A stretch of 64,000 bases of DNA from Selaginella moellendorffii (Eukaryota > Streptophyta > Lycopodiopsida > Selaginellales > Selaginellaceae). The position numbers and the translations under genes are program-made. Under the pieces are notes generated by a model that was not told where the DNA came from, searched no databases, and was given only the letters and a program-made list of their open reading frames with translations. The stretch is taken from positions 136,480 to 200,479 of the forward strand of contig NW_003314371.1 of the NCBI RefSeq assembly GCF_000143415.4, given 5' to 3'. This document shows positions 1 through 11,090 of the stretch, piece after piece (the stretch's first letter is position 1; each line of letters begins with the position of its first letter).

Positions 1-317
1 TCCACGGAGGGAACATGCGTTGCACTTGCGGAGGCCATTCTGAAAGTGCAGAAAAGAAGTTAAGACCATACAAAAAATGATTGGAGAATGGCCTAAATCA
101 TAACATACCAAACAACCTCAATAGCATGAGGCCACATGCCATTATTCAAACATGCTATTGACACCCACGTGAAATTTCGCATTCACAAAATTGGCATGAG
201 GCCTCATGCCATCTTGATAAACACACAGCTACAAGCAGGTAAAGAAACTATTGGCAATATGCTAGTGATGAACTTGCAAGCCCCAAGATGGCATGAGCCC
301 TCATACCATTAGTGGTA

Positions 318-430
318 CCGTAGCGCCGCTCGCACCACTGCAACTGCTCGTAGCGCCGCTCGCACAAACTGCCACTCGCATAAACTGCCGCTCGCAATGG
401 CGCTCGCAATGCCGCAACCGCTCGTAGACG
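318..430. repeat. Short GC-rich direct repeats (GCCGCTCGCA-like)
   Basis: The words GTAGCGCCGCTCGCAC and close variants such as TGCCGCTCGCAATGGCGCTCGCA recur several times in about 110 bases. This is a local minisatellite-like tract, not part of a recognisable gene. Confidence 0.6.
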
Positions 431-569
431 CATAAACCACAGCTCACAACGCCGCTTACACAAGCAGCGCTCACTGCGCTCAGCGGAACCAAGAACACGG
501 CGCACAAAAATGATAGACCTAGTAATGAGTTCGAGAATTCAAAAATAACACACGCTTGAACGTCACATC

Positions 570-2480
570 AAATCCTCTGACAAACCAGATCTTATAATTC
601 CTCTGACAAATTTCAAACTGAGTAGCTTCTAGACTTTGCTGTCGGACGTTGAACTTTGTCACATCATGTCCTTGCCTTAATCCAGCTGTGCCATGTCAGT
701 GATTCAAACTTTGCCATGCCATGTTAGAGATCTGCGCCAAGATTATTCGCCGTGTAAAGGAATAATTATGCTGTGTGTGTACGTCCATTTATGGCAATAT
801 AAGGCCACACGCCATTCAAAGAATAATGCTAGTCGAGCATTTTTTGGTGCATTTTTGGGTTCAAAATTGCATAAGCCCACACGCTATAAAGTTTACCTAT
901 ACTAAAAATAGAAATAGCTTTATTTACTTGGGAATTTAAGTGGTTGAGGCATTTTTAAACTTACAAACACATGCCCTACTTACATTCCTTTAGTTGCTTA
1001 AAATTCAAAAATATTATAAACCTTTCTTTTTGCATTTTCAATGTTTTCAATTATGGTTTTTGATTTTCGCAGGACCAGCCTAGTAATCTATTTGCATCCC
1101 GTCATGTTTATAGCTAGCTTTCGTTTGTCCCCTTCGCTAGCCTGAGATACATCTGCTCGGCATCTGCCTCTTACAGCATTTGCCCAGAAAGGGCATCTTT
1201 CTTCACGCAGCATTTGCCACATGTTTAGGGTTTAGGGTTTAGCAATTCAGTAGCTTGATAAACATGCAAATACAGAACTTGATGCAAAATCCTTTGATAT
1301 GTCACAATGCCCCTAGGACCATAAACACATTTCAATATAGAAGGTCCTTTCATTTCATAACTCCTTACGTAGATCTTGGTGAAACTAGAGTTAGTGAAGT
1401 TAGTTTCTTGTGATCACGCATCTGATTGTGATGTCCCTTTGTAGTGTCGATGGAAAGGTCAATGCACACCAAACTGTAAAATCTTGGAGCAAAATAACGG
1501 TCGGATCTATGGCAAATGCCCCTGAAACATTGTAAGGCTTGTGTGGTCTCATGTGGTGTCCGATCGAGATGCTTCTTTGCAGGGTCATCAAAAAAAACAT
1601 TGTATACCATTCTGTAAAATCTAGTTGCGATCTAACGGTTGGATCTCCAGAAAACTCAAAAAAATCTCGCACGTGTCAGAATATTCTAGGAATATACTCC
1701 TATGTGCCCCTTAAAATGGCATGCGGCCCCATGCCATTCAAGAGAGAACGCCAGATGACGCCGAGCATTTTTTGGTGCATTTTTTGGGATCAAAATTGCA
1801 TGAGCCCACACGCTTGAACGTCACATCAAATCCTTTGACAAACCAGATCTTATAATTCCTCTGACAAATTTCAAACTGAGTAGCTTCTAGACTTTGTTGT
1901 CGGACGTTGAACTTTGTCATATTATGTCCTTGCCTCGATCCAGCTGTGCCATGTCAGTGATTCGAACTTTGCCATGCCATGTCAGCGATCCGCGCCAAGA
2001 TTATTCGCCGTGTAACTGCTCGGCATCTGCCTCTTACAGCATTTGCCTAGAAAGGGCATCTTTCTTCACGCAGCAATTGCCACATATTTAGGGAGGGTTT
2101 AGGGTTTAGCAATTCAGTAGCTTGATAAACATGCAAATACAGAACTTGATGCAAAATCCTTTGATATGTCACAATGCCCCTAGGACCATAAACATATTTC
2201 AATAGAAAGGGTCCTTTCATTTCATAACTCCTTATGTAGATCTTGGTGAAACCAGAGTTAGTGAAGTTGGTTTCTTGTGATCCCGCATCTGATTGTGATG
2301 TCCCTTTGCAGTGTCGATGGAAAGGTCAATGCACACCAAACTATAGAATCTTGGAGCAAAATAACGGTCGGATCTATGGCAAATGCCCCTGAAACATTGT
2401 AAGGCTCGTGTGGTCTCATGTGGTGTCCGATCGAGATGCTTCTTTGCAGGGTCATCAAGAAGGACATTGTATACCATTCT
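570..2480. repeat. Tandemly duplicated block with telomere-like TTTAGGG words
   Basis: About 570-750 is repeated at about 1818-2000, and about 1152-1610 is repeated at about 2016-2477, with only scattered differences. The second pair includes a stretch with TTTAGGG units (about 1225 and 2094), the phrase CCCCTAGGACCATAAACA, and the same minus-strand open frame in both copies. The block is probably a duplicated non-autonomous element or a local duplication; I see no transposase. Confidence 0.75.
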
Positions 2481-2589
2481 TTATTTAGCTGAACATCTGG
2501 CATTTTTGGAAATACAAGATGCTTTGGAATATCCAATCATGCATGGTATAAATATAGCGAGGGTATTAAATGATATCCCAATCATGATC

Positions 2590-2735
2590 TTTCTTTTGGA
2601 TTTCACGTGCATGCAGTCCGAGGAATGATGACGTTGCGGATTTCTTTTGGATTTCACGTGCATGCATGCGCGTGGCGATCCAGAAATTAATGGTGGCGCC
2701 CAAGTCCGAGGAATGATGACGTTGCGGGATTACCA
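2590..2735. repeat. Short nested duplication
   Basis: TTTCTTTTGGATTTCACGTG occurs twice (about 2590 and 2640), and GTCCGAGGAATGATGACGTT occurs twice (about 2617 and 2704). Two adjacent short sequences have been duplicated, the second copy with an insertion between them. Confidence 0.75.
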
Positions 2736-5700
2736 ATCGTCGTGACATTTCGCGCGTGTGAGGTTAGGTTTTGCATTTTGTTTCGTACTCGCGCTCGCAT
2801 CGCGCTCCCACTCGCGATCACGCTCACATTCGCGCTCATCTACCTTCTCTACAGGTTTCTCGTGTGCATCGGCGTCCACTCGCGCTTGCATCACACTCGC
2901 GCTCGCATCGCGCTCCCATCGCGCTCGTGTGCATCGGCGTCCACTTCAAGACACACCCAGTTTGTAACTTTGCCGCCAACTCCGCCGCCCACTCCGCCAC
3001 CCACACGCAGCCCACTTGGCGTCCCGGGAGATTTCAGCGCCACTCTCCAACTGTAAGTGGCAGAGTAGCCTTGCTGCTACAATCCGCTGCACACACAGTG
3101 CACATTCGCCAGCGAGTCCGGCCTCGATTGTCACGCCTCCATTCGGCTTCAAATGATAAGTCTTTTAGGCCAAGTAGAAAATGGCATGAGGCCACATGCC
3201 ATTCAGTAGCAACATTGGCATGCACCGATTGGGCTCTCGAGTGCAGTCCGGTTACAGATGGCGTGTAGCCTCACGCCATCTTAGGATGCAGCCTCAAGAC
3301 ATCTGATGCAGTGGTGAATGGCGTGTGGCCTCACGTTATTTCCAGCTGCTAGCTTTTCATCTGTCAACTTTAATTGTTGTGCATTTCTGAACAGGCGAGG
3401 AATTGCGTTCTTCTTCCAGCCACTGTCAATGTGGATGCAGAGAAGGGGGAGGAGCTCACCAGTTGGACTTTCGGGATGGAAGGCGAGGATCTGAGGCTGT
3501 ACAACATAGATGGTGGGAGAAAAGAATGCATGGGGATCCTCATCCAAGTGACAGACACTCCATGCAGTTCCATGCAAGAATATGGACTGGCACTTGTGGT
3601 AGAGACAGCGTCCGCCTTTAAAATCCACCTTGCACATCCTAGCGGCTTCCCAGAGGGGGGCAGCGGCTATAAGGAATTCCTAAAGGGAGCTAGGGAGAGG
3701 TTGTCCAGGAGGCCCACAATTTCAAAGACGCTGCGGGTCTATGAAGATCACATGGAATCCACGGACCTCACCTATGGCGATGTTCAAAAACTATATTCCA
3801 ACATTGAGCCGTTGAGAGTGACTCCAGTTCGCGAAGCGAAGGGGAAGGGGGTTGATCTGGAAACTACCCCAAAGCAGAAAAGGGTGGTCAAGCTCAAGCC
3901 GACGTCCGACTCTCCTGCTCCAAAAAAGAAGCCACTCAGTGATGCCATTGCCTCGGGTTCAAACACTACACCCACCAAAAAGAAGAGCCGCAAAGAGCAG
4001 AAAGAGCAAGAAGAGGCAGAAAAAATTGTCACAGATAATAGTACTTGTTACTATTCCAACAAAGTATATACAATCAACGTGAGCCACATCGACATCCAAA
4101 GCAAATACAACCACAGGTTAGTATCTGATGAGTGGGTGGAGAAACTGAAGCAGAAGATGCTGGCAAGTCCAGTAACACCCGACATCGTAGACGTGATCCC
4201 CTACTACCGAACAATGAAGGGCGAGACGAGGTTTCCAGACTTGATTAATAGGAAGGTGTTGGATGATCAGAACATCCGGTTCTATGCCGTCTCCGGGCAG
4301 CATTCTAGCTTGGCGATATGGATATTATGGTGGGCGAGGAGGTGAAGAAAGTCTTCAAGACAAGAGTTGTCCGCCTGATAAAAGGCAACTCGCCCCTCCG
4401 ATCTATCATATACATCTCCCACACACAGAATGTCAAGCAAGAAACGTGCTACAAATCGGGTCTGCACGAGACATTGGCACAAACACGGAAGCTCTGGGTT
4501 CAACTGAAGAAGCCACAAAAACCAGGACAAGGACGTGCACTAGCAACTAGCGCCTGGCAGGTAAGCCTCGTTGCATGTGGCATAGCATGTGGCCTCACGC
4601 CATTTCCATTGTAGGAATTCTCGAGTCTTCTCTCAAAAACACTGGGGGTCAATGACACACTCAGCATCCATAACATTCTACTCGCGACAAAAGTTGTTTT
4701 TGACAAATGGGTAGATGTGCTGAGGAGGTACCATGACGGGGAGTTGCTAAACTCAATGGGTGTGGAGGACGGCTGGAAGCCCAATGATTTGAAGCTCAAC
4801 GCCTTGCGTTTCTCGCGGTCTCTAGACAACGATGACCTTTTGACAGTGGCTAATGCTCTTCTACGTGGTGAGGTAGTCTTCAACAAGACCAAAATGACTC
4901 TCGGCCATATTGTGACATACGAGGACTTGTGCACGACTCTGAGAGCTCGTGCGCTATTGAAGGATTGGATCTTCGAGCAAGTGGCCGTGGAGAGGGTGAG
5001 CATCGACACCACGCAAGAGATGATGGAAGAGCTGGAGTTGTCAAATGAAGACATCGACGAGTACGTGAAGGGGGCCCCCAAGTTCATCGATCTGCTGCGG
5101 GATGCCACGAAAAGTAAAGCTGAGAAGTTGGATCAGTATCCAAATTTCATTAAGAGGGATGTCGACCGCCGGCTTCAGAAACAGCTCGACCCCGCAGCAG
5201 AGGCCTATCGAGAACCTTACCGGGTATACGTGAATTTGGATGAGGATCAAAGGTGGAGGAGCATCGTTTCCCGCGGAGATGAGCAGGTCAAGAACATCTT
5301 TTGTGTGATGGACTTCACAAACGAGGAGATCACTCATGCAGACGAAGTCAGCTCCATCATTGACTTAATGGTGGGACTTGCGGAGGTGGAATCTTCAGTC
5401 CACTATATGATCTACGACTCCGAATCCTATCACAAGTTCTGGAAGGCCTTGAACGAGGTGAAGGCTTGGTTGAAAGGCAAGGAGATGCAGGAGATCCATG
5501 GGATAATGGCTAAGAAGAAGATACCGACGAATGTCCGCATCTTCACACTCGCCCTTGTTATTGGTCCTGCAGCAGAGTGGGACTAGAGTGACTTCCCAGC
5601 TTCGTTCGACAAGGCCAATCGAATTGATCTGAGGAAGGTCAATTTACCCGTGCCTGAGGAACTGAAGACGGCTATGGAGCTTTCGAATCCAGAGAAAGCT

Positions 5701-5938
5701 CCAGGTGCAGCATGGGAAATGCTCAGCTGGGTCTTCAACGCAATAGCGGGTGGGTAGCCTGCTTCCGACTCCAAGGGCAAATGCGTTGTCGAGTACAACT
5801 GCGGCGGACTATTCTTTCGAGCCGCACTACTCAAAGGTGTCCCGTGTGTTGCGGTGACAAACTCCATTGAAGAGGTGACTTCAATAGAGCATATAATTAC
5901 AGTTGCCAAAGAAAAACAGTATCTTCTCTGCGAACCTG

Positions 5939-7125
5939 GTGAGTACGCCATTTAAGTTTAAATGTTATCTCACAAGCTCTGTATGCAGGAGCGTGGCCAC
6001 CCCCAGATGCTGAAACGGCGTTAACAGCTACTGTTGAAGATACCCATGTTGGGCCGAGCTCACAACCTGCACAAGGTAAGGTCACGTGAGGCCTCATGCC
6101 ATTTTGATTATAGATCGTTGTGAATATTCAGACACGAGGACTGAAAAACGCACTGGTGGCGCGTCGAAGAAGGACAAACAGACAAGCAATAGGAAAAAAG
6201 GAGGTACAAATTATATTTGCAATGGCGTGTGGTCTCATGCCATTCCTTGCAGGAGACACTTCTTCAAAAGCAAAACAGGCAAGCACCAGCCAAGTACAAC
6301 GGACGAGAGGTACGAATCATTTTTGTTATACGTGAATTCTCATGCCATTGCTTCTTGCAGCTCAAATTCCAAAGAGACTAGGGCAAGCAGCGCAGACCTC
6401 ACGACAAGAACCTGAAGGTTTGATGGCGTGTGGCCCCACGCAATTAACTAATGTTCTTGCAGATCGCGTCAAGGAAATCGAACGGAACAACGTGCCTCTA
6501 GTGGAGGACGGGGAGGCCAAGGAGAGTTCCGAAATAGGTACGATCATGACATATGGCCCCATGCACTTATCTAAGTTTGTATTTCAGGGGAACATTTTGA
6601 ACCAATGGAAAACTTTATGAAAGGTAACTTAAAAATATTATGGGATGTTGCATGTGTTGATGCAATAATATACAGTTCAAGTGCCAAGGAGACGTCGTGA
6701 ACCTCAAATTAGGCTACCTGCAAAACAGCTTTCAGACGCTATAGACAAAGAGATGGACAACCGACCAGGGCAGAGGAGGAAGGGTAAAAGCATTTGTGTG
6801 CTTATCGCGTATGTCCTCATGCTATTTCTGTAGAACGGGTGCATAAGAAACGAAAGCGAAAGGGAATTGAAGAGCAGGCACCTGAGGATGCGGAAGGCAC
6901 GACAGAGCCTCCAAGGACGGGAAGTAAAGCATCATGGTTATTGCGTGGGTCCTCATGCCATTTCTTGCAGATCAAGCTCAAACTGACAGTGGTCATAAAA
7001 AGCGAAAGCACGTTGGACAGTCGTCGGGATCAGAGGCGTTGGATTCAAAAAGGAAGAAGGGCAACGAAAAAATGATAGGTAATGCCTCGCGGTTATGGCG
7101 TGTGTGCTCATGCCATTCATTGCAG
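5939..7125 (+). other. Cluster of 38-52 bp phase-1 introns, most containing the palindrome
   Basis: Introns read as 5939-5988, 6076-6113, 6204-6252, 6310-6360, 6418-6462, 6538-6587, 6624-6675, 6784-6833, 6924-6970 and 7079-7125. All begin GT, end AG and interrupt codons after the first base. Eight of them carry the 22-bp palindrome just upstream of the acceptor; in the 38-bp intron it makes up more than half the length. The intron at 4561-4614 (phase 0) also carries a copy. The exons between them are 35-109 bp. Confidence 0.75.
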
Positions 7126-7401
7126 ATCAAGTGCTGAGTGAAAGCAGCCAGTCACCACCTCCTGACTCAGATTCCTATGGCGGACTCCCCTTCCCCAATC
7201 TCAATGGAGAGGTACAATGGATGAGGGATGCTTTTCAAGTCAGGGCCACGTTTTTCTCATCTCGTCGTCTTCGAAGAGTGCAAGAACGTGCAGAAACCAT
7301 GTTAAGACAGTTGGGTGAGGATACGGTCCTAGGTCACGCACTAAAACAGGCTATGGATGTCTTGTATTTTGAGATGGAGACTCGGCCAGATGATTTTCCC
7401 A

Positions 7402-7610
7402 AGATGGTCCTGGAAGAACAAGCCATCCAGCCTGAGCAGCCTATGGAAGAAATGCAGGAGGGGGATGAGGAGCCAAAGAAAGATAATGAGCAGGAAGAGC
7501 AGAAGGACGAAAAGGAGGACAAAGAAGAGGAGGACGAAGAGGACTTGGATGGTCCTCATAATGGTGACGATCACAATAACAACGACGACGATGATGATGA
7601 CGATGGCTAG
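7402..7610 (+). other. Acidic low-complexity coding tract
   Basis: Within the long fusion gene this stretch encodes Glu/Asp/Lys/Gln-rich sequence ending in a run of Asp just before an in-frame TAG at 7608. The reading frame stays open after the TAG to the splice donor at 7662. It is probably a disordered linker. Confidence 0.6.
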
Positions 7611-10600
7611 CCTGAGGTGGCCAAAGAGCAGCGGAGGAAGGTCATACAAGACAAACCATCAGGTAAATAATAGTACATCCATTCCTAACCTTTTACCATT
7701 TCTAACATTGTCCATGTAGGTCGCAGAGTAAATGGTAAGTAGAGATTATTCAGTTGAATTAAGATACAAACTCTAGCCTTTAGTGTCGAGGAAGGATAGT
7801 GCCAAGCAAGGGTCGAAACGTATGTCCAATCCTTCAGAATCAGCAGTGCGCCCGTGATATCGGTCCTAGTTCCTCAATAGCAGTTGATGGTAAATATAGT
7901 ATAGTTGATTCAATGTGCTAATGAGTTTGTTTTTAGTAGCACGGGAGGATACCATCTCAATCGAAGGGAGATATTTGGACATGCATATGGATCCGCCAGT
8001 GGACTCTACTTGCCTGCAAGAGTCATCAGAGCTGGTGGAGGCTACTATCCATATCAACGCCAAGCAAGCTGACCACGCTCCACTTGATGCTGCCCATACC
8101 ACTGAGTCAATCTTGTCCACGTATCCAACTGACGGTGACCAGGCGCCATTGGACCCGCATGAGGCCGCCCCAGCCGCCGAGCCGGTCGTATCCTCATTTC
8201 CAACGGACTCAACGTGTGCCCAATCGTCTGACTACGCGCCGTTTGAACCTCCCTACACCGCCCCTGCTGCCTGTTCGGTCATGTCCACTTTGCCAACGGA
8301 GGCACCAGCTGAAATGGCGTGTGATCACACGCCATCGGAACCACCCCATGCCACTATTGAGCCAGTTGTACCAGAGTCTACAGCTGAAATGGCATGTGCC
8401 TACACGCCATCGGATGCGATTGACCCCACATTGCAGAGGAGAGTATTTCCGCCCTTCACGTTTCCTCGACCAAAACCCTCTCAACGACCATCGGGAGCAC
8501 CATTCGCTAATATTGTAGATGGTAAAATTGACTTGTACCATTTTTTATGCTGACGCATTTCATTTCAGAGTCACGGCGAAGGTACTGTATCGTTTTTGAT
8601 CTGAACGGTGTCCTTTTCTCCTATGAGCGTGGCTCGTCCTCGAATGTCACTGCACCCTCCAAAGCCTACGGTCGCAAGTTGGTCAAAAGAGACAGATTCA
8701 CATTAATCACACGGGAGAAACTGCGGGATCTAATAATGACCATGCAACACTTAAAACAGAGGGCTGGGTTCAATTTGCAATTGGGAGTTTGGACATCCAT
8801 GATGCGCCACAATGCATTAACGTTGCTACAGATGATGCACGATCAGACGCGAGTAATATTACCATTTGACTTTCTCCTAACGCAGGAGGATTGCTTGATT
8901 ATGGTCCATGTGAGGGGTAGCAAGCCCATCTTCGTCAAGCCAGAGGCTGTAGTGATGAACCGGACTGCTAGGTCAAGTGAAATCCTCATCATCGATGACT
9001 CGCCGATTAAAACTGCAGCGAACACGCACACATATGCAGTGCACCCCATCTCTTGCAATATGGAAACTAGGGAGAAGAAACCGTATGTTCTGGGGGACCT
9101 TGCAAAACGGCTTGGAGCGATGGTGATAGAGAACCGGCCAGTCTAGGAGGTGGCTGCAAAAATCAACCAAATGGCAGATGGAACGGTATATCAGAAGCCA
9201 TTTGATCGGACAGACACCAGTCATCATTTATGGCATGTATATTGTCTAGCCAAGCACTATCCGCATCTCCATAATCTGCTCAACCGGATGGGTTCTTCGA
9301 CCACTGAACATGAGTGTGGACATATTAGAGAAGAGATGGCATTACTATTGGGTTTAAATCCTGATAGTGTGGAGAGTGATGAAATTCCAAGATTATTGTA
9401 TAGGCGTTGGAGGCAAAAAATAACAGTCTGAGATGGCATGTATTTATTTAAAAATGTAACTTATTATGGCATGGGGTTCCATGCCATTGTATTAATATTA
9501 GAAGACAATTCTTTGAGAGGATTTGCATTATACTAGAAGTGTTACAGCATGTTATTGGAAGTCTACGAAGTTGTTTTATTAATAAGGGGAAAGTAAAGAT
9601 TGAATGGGGACTTGGGCTCCACCTAGACTCGGAGCAACTGAGCCAATATTAAAAAGATGGAAAGAAATTGGACGACGATGACAAGGAGAAGAGAGAGGTG
9701 AAGCAGTGGCAGGGGGAGGAGAAGTGATTGAGTAGACATTTCCTTGTTTAAAATAAAATGGCATGTGCCTCAATGCAGTTGAATTTTGTTATATTTATAT
9801 ACTATAATATAAAGGTTTGGAAACTTTATTTTACAAGTGGGATAATGACAATTCCCACTTTAATGAAATAGAGCTTACTAATGTGTTGGGTGCTAATGGA
9901 TTGTGGGAAATGCAATGTGTTCCCAATGATGGATTCCTAATTGCTCTGATTTGGCGAAAGTGAAAGCTCCAAGGGTGGGAGCGGTAAGGTAGCCAAATGA
10001 TAAAGCCGTGGAAAGCCCTAGCACAAATTATGATAACTGGAACTTAGTGCCAAAGATGGCACAAAATCGAAGAGAGGATGATGGTGCCCTCAAGTAGAGA
10101 ACTTCCTAGGATAGGGAAGTGGAGTTGCACAATATGTGCAATGTAAGGTGTCGAAGACACCTAGGAAATTGACTTCGAGAAGTCAAAATTAAAAGTTCCA
10201 AAGTGCAAGGGTTATATCGATGGAAATTGAAATTACTCGAGAATGAATAGTGGGATTGAGTTAGAGAAGGTGTCTCTAACAGGTTTAGTGAGAACTAAAC
10301 CAATAAAAGGAGAGACCACCACAAGTGGTCGAATGAGCCTCTAAGTTGGAGAGACTATGCTCCTTAGAGGATGGGCAAGGCATGGTGAGCCTTCGATATC
10401 AAACCATTGACGAATATTGGCGAGGGGCCAAGGATGGAAAGGGTAATACAAGTTGATATTACTTTATAAAATAGTTTATCGTTTGATGAGGACATTGAAC
10501 TTCGTCTATAGGTGGTAGAGTTGTGAGACACAAAATCCCTAGGCCCCAAAGTGGAGCTGAAAGGGTGCCACGTAGTAGTGGCCGAAGCGAAAGCCAAACG

Positions 10601-10724
10601 AGTGTAACACATTTGGACTAAAAGCTCCGACTTGAAAAGGTCGAGAGCGGGAATGGAACTCCCAACGAAGTGCTCAAGGAACAAGCACAAAGTGAGTAAT
10701 GAGTGAGTCTTTAGAAAAGGGACA

Positions 10725-11090
10725 CAAGAGGACCCGAGATGGACCCAAGATGGAGTTTGAGATAACCCAAGATGGACCCGAGATGAAGTCCGAGATGGAA
10801 TTCGAGATGGAGTCCGAGATGGAGTCCGAGATGAACCCAAGATGGACCTGAGATGGAGCCCGAGATGGAGTCCGAGATGGACTTGAGATGGAGTTCGAGA
10901 TGGACCCGAGATGGAGTCCGAGATGGACCCGAGATGGACCCAAGATGGAGTCCAAGATGGAGTCTGAGATGGACCTGAGATGGAGTCCTAGATGGACCCG
11001 AGATGGACCCGAGATGGAGTCCAAGATGGAGACTGAGATGGACCTAAGATGGAGTCCGAGATGGAACCGGAACCAAGACGAGACTGAGTC
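10725..11090. repeat. 12-bp minisatellite, GAGATGGA core
   Basis: Units alternate between GAGATGGACCCG, GAGATGGAGTCC and close variants for roughly 30 copies. The 12-bp period keeps one codon phase, which produces long spurious open frames on both strands. It continues into a GAGTCC/GAGACT run to about 11140. Confidence 0.9.

Larger units (their letters stand above)
1..3394. other. Non-coding and repetitive stretch upstream of the ParB/phosphatase-like gene
   Basis: I see no convincing complete gene here. The stretch holds eight copies of a 22-bp palindrome (listed separately), GCCGCTCGCA-type short repeats at about 318-430, a duplicated block at about 570-2480, a short duplication around 2590-2735, and an Arg-codon-like CGCGCTC repeat at about 2785-2945. 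Upstream exons of the following gene may lie between 2950 and 3394, because several AG acceptors with pyrimidine stretches occur, but I could not fix a start codon. Confidence 0.5.
3395..9431 (+). pseudogene. ParB-like / methyltransferase-like / FCP1-type phosphatase fusion gene, probably decayed
   Basis: One reading path runs through at least 16 exons. The first exon (from 3395, true start not found) has an unrecognised N-terminal part, a Lys-rich linker, then a ParB-like domain at about 4060-4550 with the motif VSGQHSSLA near 4290 and a frame change near 4315. After a 54-bp intron (4561-4614) the exon to 5938 shows a methyltransferase-like fold in permuted order: a degenerate motif IV (IFCVMDFTN, about 5300) before a motif-I-like VVEYNCGG (about 5790). 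Exons from 5989 to 7662 are mostly tiny, basic or acidic linkers. The exon 8569-9431 encodes an FCP1/NIF-like HAD phosphatase with FDLNGVL, GVWTSM and IIDDSP. Four in-frame TAG codons (5584, 5755, 7608, 9144) and a second frame change near 7840 suggest a pseudogene. The fusion is my inference from continuous splice phases. Confidence 0.6.
121..9779. repeat. Dispersed 22-bp imperfect palindrome, 21 copies
   Basis: The consensus has left arm ATGGCRTG, centre NGGCCN and right arm CAYGCCAT. Copies I located are at 121-142, 191-212, 288-309, 791-815 (3-bp insertion), 1716-1737, 3181-3202, 3258-3279, 3318-3339, 4582-4603, 6081-6102, 6222-6243, 6329-6348 (left arm decayed), 6423-6444, 6546-6567, 6804-6825, 6940-6961, 7095-7116, 8314-8335 (perfect), 8389-8410, 9466-9487 and 9758-9779. 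I found none with both arms in the remaining 54 kb. Nine copies sit inside short introns and two inside an exon of the gene at 3.4-9.4 kb. Each could form a hairpin as RNA or serve as a symmetric protein-binding site. The function is unknown. Confidence 0.9.

Noticed and set aside
1365-2536. Repeated minus-strand frames (about 81-92 codons) in both copies of the duplicated block
   Set aside because: Conservation is explained by the DNA duplication itself; there is no start context, domain or splice support.
2742-3268. Overlapping plus-strand Arg/Ser/His-rich frames
   Set aside because: They come from the CGCGCTC short repeat and have no domain or stable start. They could hold an upstream exon of the fusion gene but cannot be called.
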